From the NCBI GenBank assembly GCA_017506865.1, contig JAFCMP010000379.1:186001-250000 (forward strand): DNA of 64,000 nt, given 5' to 3'. Every line of letters begins with the position of its first letter. Position 1 is the first letter of the stretch. Both the position numbers and the translations under genes were made by a program. Shown in pieces: positions 13,301-25,300 of this stretch. Source of the DNA: Tribonema minus. Taxonomy: Eukaryota > Sar > Xanthophyceae > Tribonematales > Tribonemataceae. A model generated the notes under the pieces. It was given only the letters and a program-made list of their open reading frames with translations, made no database searches and was not told the DNA's origin.

Positions 13301-16300
13301 ATCATTGCTCGGCATATGTTGGACGTTTGTGTTTGAGGTTAACGTATGAGGCAATCATCCCAACGGAAGTTCCCATGGTCCACATGATTCAGTCCTTCTG
13401 ACATTGCAACACTTTCAATGGTGGCGTCATGCGGTCGTCGGCCGCTGGCACGGTAGGTGCGCGGTGCGTTTTTGCACATTATGAAGTTGATAGTTGATGA
13501 TGAAGTTGGTGTTGAGGTTGTGTCCCGCTCTACCTCGCTGTGAAAACGCAGACACAACTGCACATTATTTTACTGTGCGGCTCTGCTAGCACTACATAGC
13601 AACCGGGCCCCTCCATGAGAGCCTCATGTGATCGTTTGTCACTGGTGGGGGGGGGTGAGCACTGTTTTGTTGAAATGTACGTTTCACCAACTGCCAGTGA
13701 TTGCCTATGCCCGGCGGGCGCGACCAACATCAACTGTGAAGTTGCCATTGTAGCTGACAGTGAAGCGTCATCTGCCATTCTCGCTCGTACAGGACTTCAT
13801 GAACCTGCGCCTTACCGGCCGCATGGTGGCGAGCATCAACAACGCCTCAATCCGCTGGCACTACTGCTCCAAGGTGAGTGGGTGAGAGACTCAGTGCAAG
13901 GTTGGGTCGATTATTGAGAGTGGACGAGGCCAGGTTCAGGGGTAAGGCGATGGTTGGGGGCAGCCGCTTTATACTGCCTGCATCGCCGGCCCTTCTGCGC
14001 CCCCCGCCCTAACCCTAACCCTAACCCTAACCCTAAGGTGCGCAAATGCCTAGGCGCGCAACAGTCATCACCTCACTGCTACTTTAACAATGCTGCTGTG
14101 GTGCGTTGCTCCCCACGCTTGCGGAGCGCTGCAGCGCAGCTGGCCGATAACACAGATGCCACCTGACAACACACACACAGTGACTCGCCGTGCAGCCGTC
14201 AGTAACCGCTACTGACGCCGGCCGCTGCGTCGCACGCTTCCTCAGTGAGGCTCTCTGTGACTCTCTGCGTAACCGTCAGTAACTGCTGCTGACGCTGGCC
14301 GCTGCGTCCCGCACTTGCCGAGCACTGCAGCGCAGCTGGCTGACAACACACATGCTACCTGACAACACACACAGTGACTCACTGTATAATCGTCAGTAAC
14401 TGCCACTGACGCTGGCCGCTGCGCCCCACGCTTGCTGAGCACTGCAGTCAGGCTGGCCCATAGCAAATGCCACCTGTGACTCTCCGTGTAACCGTCAGTA
14501 ACTGCCACTGACTCTGGCCGCTGCGTTGTGCACTTGCTGAGCATTGCAACGAGGCTGGCCGACAACAACGACTCTCCGTCAGTATCTGCTACTGATGCTG
14601 GCCGCTGCGTCTCAATAATAAAAAATGCCACCTGACACCACACCAACAGTGTGAGACTTCGTGTAACTGTCAGTAACTGCCTTTGACGCTCACGCCTTCT
14701 GAGCGCTGCAGCGTGGCTGGCCGATAGCAAATGCCATCTGTGACTCTCCGTGTAACCGTCAGTAACTGCCATGTACTGACGCTTACGCTTTCTGAGCGCC
14801 GCAGCGAGGCTGGCCGACGTCCCTCCTCGCCGCCCTGGACCTGTCCGACCTGATGGAAAAGTGGCCACAGGAGATGCTCGAGCTGGGCGCCGTCATCGGC
14901 GGCCTCACCAGAGACGCTGCCGCGCACCTGGGGCTGCCGGAAGGGCTGCCCGTGGCACAGGTGCGTCACCGTGCGTGCCTCGGCGCACTTCAGTTGAAGT
15001 GTCTATTGAAGTACAATCGACCGGTCGACATTGAAGCAGCGACTGCGCTGTGGGTACTGTATGGGCACGAGGATTGACGCGCTGTGGGCGGCGTAGTTGA
15101 AGCTGATGCGCCTCATATAACCTTTTCACGATGTTTTACGTTATACCTCAAGAGGTGGCAGTATCTCTCCTCTTCCCTCAGGCTCACGCGGTCTTTCCTG
15201 TTGCTCTGACAGACGCATTGGCATTCCGCGCGCAAAGCTGAAATGTCAACAAAAACTTGCCTGAAGCAGAAACTGCTGTTGTAGTGGGCGCACATGGGCA
15301 GGCTGCCTCGATTCAGGACCAGAATTTGCTCTCGACTGTTCCAGAGCTGCCGTTGGGATGTTGTGATCCGTGACCAACCTTTGAGCCGTACCTCAAGACA
15401 AGCAGGTTTCAACTGCACGCATGAACAATGTCTTCAATGATTTGAAGCAAATCAGGTAGGTGTCGACTGCGCGCTTGAACAACTGTCTTTGTGTGCGCGG
15501 GCAGAATTGTACGGGAGTGTCTGTGTGCAGGGATGTATGCGTACATACATTGTTGCACTCATGCACGCGCTCGCCGCCCCAACTTCCGGCAGCACACTGA
15601 CCTCAAATGCGTGCCTACGCGTGTGTCCTGACTGCCGCTGTGCGCAGGGCGGCGCGGACGCGTTTGTGGGCATTCTGGTGAGTTACGCTCCCATCTGGTG
15701 TATCTACTGCTGCAGTGCAGTACGTGAACAGTACATAAGCAGTACATGAATAGTGTGTGTGGCGTGTTGCATGTAGTGCAGCCGCAATCTGCTGTTTGCT
15801 TGCAGCTGTGCGCAGTACGTGAGTAGTACATATGGCGTGTTGCATGTAGTGCAGCCGCAATCTGCTGTTTGCTTGCAGCTGTGCGGTACGTGAACAGTAC
15901 ATAAATCCGCAATCTGCCGTGTTGCCTGCAGCAGTGCAGTATGCGGACAGTGCATAAGCAGTGCATGAACAGTATATGAGGCGTGTTGCATGCAGCGCAT
16001 CCGCAATCTGCTGTTTAGCAGTGACTTCCGTGAACAGTACATAAGCAGTACATGAACAGAACATCTGGTGTGTTTGCCTACAGTGCATGAACTGCCAGGC
16101 TGCACCACATACGTACGCCCTAGCCGCCTGTATGCACAAGGCACTATTGTGGTTGAACTCTAGTGCTTGCGCGCTCTCGCAACGCCTGAACAACGCTCAC
16201 AGTCTAGTGCTTGCATGTTATAGCAGGGCCTGGGCGTGGTACACCCCTGCGAAATGCCGGTCCTCGACAAATGAGATCGCGTCCGACGCTGGCCAATCCT

Positions 16301-19300
16301 AATCCTAACCCTAAAGTCCTATGCTCACATCTTGTGCAGATCTCTCGCGGAATACACCGCAGCTCACATCATCCTCCACAGAGTATCTGCCGGCAGAGTG
16401 CCTGTAATGATTCAGTGTTTGTGCGCTGTCACTGTCCCTGGGCGTGGTAAACCCCTACCTAACCCTAGACACGGCGCTGCTCAACGCGTGAGCACAGACC
16501 AATGAATCGCAACGAACGCTCGCATCTGGCATGCAGCCTGAACCAAATGCGCCGACAGCAGCTTACACGCCACCTTCTGTACAGGGTGTCCACCTCAGCA
16601 GCAGCGCTCACACCTGAGGACACATCGACGCTAACTAAATCAGTGCTTGCGCTCGCGTGCAGGGCCTCGGCGTGGTGAACCCCGGTGAGATGGCGCTGCT
16701 GACCGGCTCGTCGCACTTGCACCTGGGACTGGTCGACCGCGAGATCAGCGGCGGCGGCATGTGGGGCTCCTACAGCGACGCCGTCCTGCACGGCCTGTAT
16801 GTGGTGCGTAGACGCATACTATTTGTACTTTAAGTTTGCAGTTCGTGTTTACATTCACGGCCTGGTCGACTGCAAGATCAGCGGGATATTTGTGCTTTAA
16901 GCTTGGAAGTTCGTGTGTACATTCACGGCCTGGTCGACCGCGAGATCAGCGGCGGCGGCATGTGGGGCTCCTACAGCGGCGCCGTCCTGCACGGCTTGTA
17001 TGTGGTACGTAGACGCATGACGAAAACGAATCAAAAGATCGCGATATTTGTACCTCAAGTTTGAAGTTAGTGTTTACGTTCACGGACTGGTGGACCGCAA
17101 TATCAGCGGCGGCGGCATGTGAGGCTCCTATCGCGGCGCCGTCCTGCACGGCTTGTATGTGGTATGTTACCGCGTGTATGCTCATTTATAATAATACGAG
17201 TACTTCAACGTTGAAGTAAGTGGTACTGGTACTGCAGAGTGTGTACATAGGCATCGGGTGCCATTGGACTACAAGATTAGCGCGGCGGCATGTGGGGCTC
17301 TTACGGCGACGCTGTTCTGCACGGCTTGTGTGTGATATGTTACCGTATGTATACGTATGCAGGCATCACACCTTTGTTCTAGCACGTGTACTTTAACTTT
17401 GAATCAAGTTCGTAGGCTTCTATGTACACTTAAACTTTGAAGTAAGTGTGTAGATAATACTTTTATATGTAATATGTGTACTTCAACTTTGAAGTAAGTG
17501 TGTAGGTACAACGGCTGGACCGCGAGATCAGCGGCAGCGGCATGGGGATGCCGTCCTGCGCGGTTTTTATGTGGTATGTAGGTATTACACTTCAACATAC
17601 TTTTTAGGTATGACGTAGCTTGATTGTTCCAAGTGAGCGAGAGCAAATCAGCTGATGCATTCCAACGTATCTACGCGGTCCAGACTTGTTCTGCAGGTGC
17701 GGGACACTCCTCGCCTGTCGTGTTGAACCAGAGCTCCATGTGAAGTTTGCGGCAGCCGTGCATGGGTTTGTACAAAGTATTATCTCGGAGTGGTTGCATA
17801 TGCAGCTGGTCAGCTCGAGATATGGTGTCTTGCCGCACGCTACTGCGCGGCGACGCTCCTACTTCAAGTTTCACTGCCCTGCGCCCATCCAGGATGCAGC
17901 TGACCGCTTCACGCACCCTGCACCACGCTTGCTTGAACAGCGTCACTGTATCTTGAGGCGTAGCGATCATTGTTGCAAATAGGCGATGCTGTTGCCGCTC
18001 ACAGTTGTGCTTGCATCTCCAGTTGAAGGTTTTTTTTTGTCTACTTTCTCAGTATGTCCATGCAGCAGTTGGGCTCTGCGTTCAACGGCAAACCTGCCTG
18101 TGCAGTCCAGAGACCAGAGCCGACCAGCTGCATGGGCCAACACCTTCTTCCAGAGACCTTTTTTTCAGATACCACCTGCAGGCATAGCGGCAAAGCTTGA
18201 AGTTGTAGTGTCGTCACATCCGCGAAGGCTCCAGCACGACATGATCGCGTGATGCCATTACATCGTTACGAAAAACGGCTGACCCGAGGCCATCATACTC
18301 TCTCACTCCCCGCCAATGGCAGGTGGAGGGCGGCCAAACTTCAACTGGAAGTGTCGCGGCGTGGTTCCGCAAAATCGTGGGCGGCGACAGCGTGTCCTAC
18401 CAGGAGCTCGATGCCGAGGCTGCAGCAGTGCCCCCCGGCTGCGAGGGGCTGCTTTGTCTTGACCATTTTCAGGTGCTGACCTTTGGTTTTTCTCTTCTTG
18501 GCTTATTCAAAACTCATTGTCATTTGCAGTACTGGGGCGGCGGTGCCCCCTGGCTGCGAAGGGCTGCTTTGTCTTGGATCAAAGATATCGTGGTTTGAAG
18601 TTTTGGGGTGGCAGTGCTCCCCGACTGCGAAGGGCTGCTCTGTCTTGACCACTTTCTGGTACTTGCCTTGTTGTTTTTTTCTCTTTGTCTTGGATCACAA
18701 TAATGTCATTTGAAGTACTGGGGTGGACACGAGCTGTGTGTGGGGTGCTTGCCACAGTTTTTGCCTTCGTCAATCATTCATGTTATAACATGCGCTCTCA
18801 GATAGACACGAGTTGTGTTTGGACCACTTCCAGGCGCTCGCCACAATCTTCTCTGCATCTTTGAGATGAGAAAATGACATATGGGTGAAGTCGAGTTCAC
18901 CAGCACACAGGGCGTGTTGGTGTGTGGTTCCATCAGCAGTGCGGGACTGACGCTTGGGAGCAACTCATGTTTCCATGAGGACTGTCTGTGGACTGCTCGT
19001 GGACTTCCTGTGAACTGCAGGTGTACCGCAGGGCCACCTCATTTCCCTCAGAGACCCCACGACACGGGCGCACACACTGAGATCAGCAGCAGTGACATCG
19101 GCAGTCTTAACTAGTCCAAACTTAGGCTGACCCTAACCCTCATCTAACCCTAGCCACGTCCTTCTTGCCGGTACCACAGCCTCTTGGCAGCCCTGCTCAG
19201 CAGTCAGCAGTGGCTTAAGCAGAGAGGTCGCTTCCTGAAGTGGTACAATAACGTGCATCTAAAAGTGTACTGGCCATGCACTCCAGGGCAACCGCACACC

Positions 19301-22300
19301 CCCTTCACAGACCCCCAGAGGTCACTATCACTCGCTGCAGATTGCAACAAGATTACCAGCGGCATTGGCTGACCGCAATGCAGGTAGTTGCTTCGCAGGG
19401 TTCTTCAGCCTCGCTGCGTCCCTGGCCGGTTGCCACTGGCACTGTTTGCCACGGCAACGGCACATGAACGAATCTCATGTGTACTGTCGGTGTACTGCCG
19501 GTGTACTTTGTGTGGACTGCAGGGCAACCGCACCCCCTTCACGGACCCCCACAGCAGGGGCGCGTTCAGCGGTCTCAGCCTGGGGCACACGCGCGGCCAC
19601 ATGTTCCGGGCGGTGCTTGAGGTGAGAGTGGTATGGCATTTCTTCAAATAGATGCTCGTGCTTTCTGTTGCAATCAATATGTATGATGGCATACATGGCA
19701 TGTGCAGTGGCCTGAGCCTGGGGCACACGCGCGACACATGACCTGGCCGTGCTTGTTGCGATTAATCCATACGTCTCCTCATGTGCTGGAGGTGCTTGCT
19801 GTTGCAGGCAGGGATGTTCAGGGTGCTCCTTGACGTGAGCACTGCACAAGGCTGCACACGCCACAAAGTGTAGTGGCGAGCGCTGCAGCGTCTACTCAAA
19901 TACCTGAAAGCAGTTCCACCAGCTCGCGTTGAAGTGCTCGTGGCCATATCATGCACGGTCCGTACTCAGATGCTGCCAAGTAGTTCGGCATTATACACTT
20001 TGAATAATTCCTCACTGTGAGTATTTTACAAGAGCATCATGTCACGCCTTGAGTACATTGCTTTTCGAGCGATGTGTGCAGCGCCGTCGCATGTTTCCAG
20101 AAGCCTCACATTGTTCCCTCAGGTTCATTGCCGTCCTGGTGATGTGCGGTGCTACTTTACCGCGCTGATGCGTTAGGGTTAGGGTGAGGATTCTGGTCTG
20201 GTCGGTGAATCCCAAAGGATTAGGGTTAGGATGCGAGTAAGGATTCTGTTCTGGTCTGCTAACCCCAACTCTAACTCCAACTCTGGCGCCCGCTGTCCTC
20301 GGGCACAACACAGCCACGCGACCAGGTCTGCGCTAGATGACCTAATCCTGCCTATGGTCACAATCTTAGAATTAGGGTAAGGTTTGGGTTTAGGGCGAGG
20401 GTTAGTTTAGGGTAAGGATTAGGTCCCGCCAGAAGGTAAACCTGTCCAGTTGCTGCTAATCGTTCTGGCATCGGTCAAGAGCCTATGGTCACAAACTCAA
20501 GGTTGGGGTTGAAGGTTAGGGGTGGGGGTTAGGTCAGGGTGGTAAGGGTCAGGACATGAAGCTAAACAGGTAGGTCCAGCCGCTGACCGCTTTGGCGTTG
20601 GCTAACAACCCCAACCCTAACCCTACCCCTGTTGGGCTCGCAGGGCGTCAGCATGGGCACGGAGCTGGTCCTGGAGGCCATGAGGAAGGCCGGCTATCAG
20701 CCTACGTCCATAGGTATGTACGCATGTACATGCCTGATGTGCCCCCTGAGTTACGCACCCCTTGTGGTGCGAGCATGCCTCGGCGGTTATAGCGCACTGC
20801 CGTAACAACAAAGCACAGCGCCTATTGCTGACCGTATTCTGTTGCCGCAACTGTTGCCGACGCCGCGACGCGGTCGCGGCTGTGGCTCCCTTGGTGCATG
20901 GCAGTTGCAGGATGATGGCACACAGTACTCTGAGCATCTCTCATGTACCTAGTGGGCATCAGCACGAGTCCCCAAAACGTCCCTCTTTGATTCCTGTCCT
21001 CTGTCGCCGCAGCTGTTGCCAGCGGCTCTCGCCGCTGGTGGCTGCAACTTCAACTTCATCATCAACATGGCAGTCACTGAACGACAACCAGCATGCCTGC
21101 ACAGTACCTCGAGTACCATCATGTGATGCGAGGCATCAGCACGAGTGCCCCTCACTGACTGTGTCCCCATTCTATTCGCTCTCGCCGCAGCTGCTGCCGG
21201 CGGCGCCGCGCGCTCGCCGCTCCCTCCAACGCCTGGCAGTTACACGGCAGTTACAAGAATGATATTTTGAAGCGGTGCATAGCACAGTCTCTGACTTCCC
21301 TGCGTAGCTTACGTAGCTCATGTCATGTGCAAGAAGATCGCACAGTGCCCCTCACAGCCCTGTCTAATTTCTATCCTACTTGCTATGCTCTGTTGTGGCA
21401 GCCGTTGCCGGTGGCGCAGCGCGCTCGCCGCTGTGGCTCCAACTTCATGCGGACGTGTGCGGCGTACCCCTACACATCACCAAGGGCGGCACCGACGCGT
21501 GCCTGCTCGGCTCCGCAATGCTAGCTGCCGTAGGCGCCGGCCTGTACGACAGCATACCCGGCGCGGCAGCAGCGATGGTCAAGGTGCATGACGGCGGGCG
21601 CATTGTTGAAATTGAAGTTGAAATAGCAGCGGCAGTGCTCAAGCGCGCCTGCTGGGCTCCGTGATGCTTGCTGCCGTAGGCGCCGGCCTGTACGATAGCA
21701 TACCTGCCGCGGCAGCAGCGGTGGTCAAGGTGCGTGACGGCGGGCGCATTGTTGAAATTGAAGTTGAAAGAGCAGTGGCAGTGCTCAAACGCGCCTGCTG
21801 GGCTCCGTGATGCTCGCTGCCGTAGGCGCCGGCCTGTACGACAGCATACCCGCCGCCGCAGCGGCGATGGTCAAGGTGCGTGACGGCAGGCGCATTGTTG
21901 AAATTGAAGTTGAAAGAGCAGCGGCAGTGCTCAAGCGCGCCTGCTGGGCTCCGTAATGCTCGCTGCCGTAGGCGCCGGCCTGTACGACAGCATACCCGCC
22001 GCCGCAGCGGCGATGGTCAAGGTGCGTGACGGCGGACGCATTGTTGAAGTTGAACTAGCAGCGGCAGTGCTCAAGCGTGCCTGCTGGGCTCCGTGATGCT
22101 CGCTGCCGTAGGCGATGGCCTGTACGATAGCATACCAGCCGCGGCGGCGGCGGCGATGGTCAAGGTGCGTGGCGGTGGGCGATGTCGGGGCGCAGTGTTG
22201 AAGTTGAAGTGGCAGCGGCAGTGGCTCGTCAGTGAGAGAGTTGCAGCAGTACCAGTACGGGGCAGCGAAGCACCCGTGCTTGGGGTTAGGGTAAGGCGCC

Positions 22301-25300
22301 ATACGATGCACGCCCGTCAGAAGAAAATATTGATCGTATGCAGAGCGCTGACGTAGTTGACGTAGCTGCAGCTGCCAAGTACTGACACAGGTCAGCGCCG
22401 AAACAGAGTAGAACCACTCTCGTCACAGCCAAAAAAACTTCAACACTGCATATTGAGCTATAATTGTGTTGTTGTTGCTCTTCTCCCCTGCCGGATAAAT
22501 GTGTCGTCGCCTCCGATCGCTGAAACAACCGCATCAACTCGCACTGATGCGCGTTCGCGGGGCTTCTCGAGATCTCCCAACACTACTCTAACCATAGCCG
22601 CTGCTGTAGCTGAGCGCCAACATTGCTGCAATCACCGCATTGACTCAATTACTCGCTGACGCATTTTTTCGCGTGGGGGTTTCCCCAACCCCACCCAACC
22701 CTGACCCTGACTGCTGCCGACGCCCCCTCTTGCAAGCCCAGCACCCACGGTCTGGCGATGCCTCTCTCAGCCTCTTCTGCTGCCTTTGCTAGTATGCAAC
22801 GCCGCATCTCCAATGAAATAACGGCACTGACTGCGGAGGGCTCCCCCCAACCCTAACCCTAGCCCTAACTGCTGCCCCCGCCCCCGCCCCCCCCCCCGCT
22901 GCAGATCGAGCGCACGATACTGCCAGATAAGAACGCGCACGCCGCCTACGGGCCTGTCATCGCGCACTACCGGCGCCTCTACACCTCACTAAAACCGCTG
23001 TTTCACAGCCAAGCAGGGGGCAGCGCTGGCGCGGCGAAGGGGGGCGGGGGCGGGGGGGTTACTCTAGGGGACAAGCTGGGGAAACCCCTGGCGGCTGTGC
23101 GGGCGCGCGGAGATGCATTACGGTATGTATATGCTTAGTGCATAATGGTATACTTTGAGGCATGTGGTTTGTGTGCATTGGCATTAAGGTAGGTCTACAG
23201 AGGGCTGACGCGTTACGGTTCTACCAAGGTGTGCAGAGGCGCGTTGCGGTGTATTGCTTTACTTCAAGTTTGAAGTACAAACGACGTATGTATGTACTGG
23301 GTGCCGGTGCGGAACGGTGTGGACTATACGCCGTGTGTGGAGACACAGTTCGGCACGCCCCCAATGGTATGCATATTATGTGCAGGCGCATGCAGCTGTC
23401 GAAGCGCACAGCTGATGTTGAACCTTTTTCACTGTATCAATGAACGACCCACGTGTTTGACTTAGAGCATGGTACCGATGATCCCTCAGCTCAAGATACG
23501 CAGGATAATTGACTCCACGAGTCTGTGAATTTTGCCTGATCACCACAGGACCACAGTGGCGTGTGTGTGTTCCTGGTACCCACTAATAGAAGCAGCAAAG
23601 AAGACGCTACTGCAGTTCTCAGGCATCTCAAATGCCGCCATTTTTGTGAACCAGTTCTCTGGAAGCACTGTGTGTCCTTTACGCACCGCCCCCGCCTGAC
23701 TCCATGACTCTATGACCCACTCTATTTTGGCAGGACCGCAGCGGACGTGCGTGTGTTTTTGGTAGCTACTAGTACAAGTATCACAGAAAGATGCTGCTGC
23801 AGCTCTCAGGCATCTCAAATGCCGCATTTGTATGAGCCGATCCTTTGAAAGCACTGTGACCTGAACGTACCGCCCCCGCTTGACTCTATGACTCTGTGAC
23901 TCACTCTATTTGGCAGGATGGCATCGGACGTGTGCGTGTCCCTCGTACCTATCGCTACACCCTTGAGAAGCACTGATGATCCTTTGCGAAGCAACTCACC
24001 ACACCTGACCCATGACACTATGACTCACTCGATCTATGACTCACTCATATTATGACTCACTCCATGTATGACTCCATGAATCACTCGACAGGACCGCAGC
24101 AGACGTGCGCGGCATCGTCGACGCCTCCATCCTGGCCGCCGACTTTGCGGACTTTGGAGGCGAGGCAGAGCGCGCGCTGGAGGCCGGCGCGCAGTGGTGC
24201 CATGTCGACATTGTGGATGGGCACTTTGCTAAGGTGAACTTTGAAGTATTGTAAACAATCACAAGTATGGTGCGAGCACGAGCATACACCACCGTGATGC
24301 TGGTGTTACATCACTGGGCATCATGATATCGGCTCTCGTCCTTTGCCCGCTGGGTGGGGCGCAGTGGTGTCACGTCGACATTGTGGATGGCCACTTCGCC
24401 AAGGTACTGTATGCATGTATTGCGTGGACAAATACTTCGAAGAATACTCAAAAAACTATTTTAGTGTCACCACGTCGACATTGTGGACGGCCACTTTGCC
24501 AAGGTAAGTACTACATTGCGCTAGCAAATAGTTCAACAGATACTTCAAGGTGCTATTTGGAGTGTCACAGCATATCACGCAGCAATGGCTGGGCGCTCGG
24601 CGGTGCCACGTTGACATCGTGGATGGGCACTTCGCCCAGGTATGCATGTACTTCGAAGTGTTGCGTAAATTTCAACGGCTACTTCAGGATGCTATTTGGA
24701 GTGTCACCACAGCATCTTACGCAGCGCATGCCGGCGCCCGGTGAGGACGGTCACTTTCCCAAAGTGTGACAAACTTTTTTCTGGGAAGACTCTGAAGTCA
24801 TTTTCATGTCCATCGAGTGAGTCAATCGTCATCACGCAGCACAGGCTGGCGCCAACTGATGTCACGTCGACATTGCGCATGGGCATTCCGCCAAGAGGTT
24901 CTGCCATGGAATAGGGTCATGGCTACAAAATCAGTGCATCCTCTCGCCTAGGGTGATGGTGCAACTTAACCCTAGCCAGGCCCCAACGCTAACCCTGCAA
25001 AATGCCGTTGATATACAGTGACGGTTGAGACAGCAGCGAGCAGGCGGGCCACAGTAGTGATGAATTTCAATGCGTCATTGGACCGAATGTGGCCACGCAT
25101 GTGGTCAGCTTTGTATGCAATACAATACTTGGATGCAATTGCACAAGGGCCATAGTTCCACAGATACGATAACCCTATCCTAATCGTTAAGCTCGCCCTA
25201 AACCTCTGCAGATCCTGACATTCGGGCCGCTAGTGGTACGCAGTCTGAGGCCACAGACACCGACCATTGCTCAGCAGATCCTGGCTCTAAACTCAACTGT

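Noticed and set aside
13954-14166. Asn-Pro-repeat reading frames (also near 35,359-35,586 and 39,387-39,602)
   Set aside because: They are translations of CCCTAA telomere-type repeats and have no coding support.
15559-16193. Long minus-strand Cys/His/Tyr-rich frames
   Set aside because: They are produced by the intron 8 tandem repeat and overlap kinase exon 8 on the other strand.
20762-21262. 166-codon plus-strand frame
   Set aside because: It consists of three acceptor-side echoes of kinase exon 13 and is not in the kinase frame.
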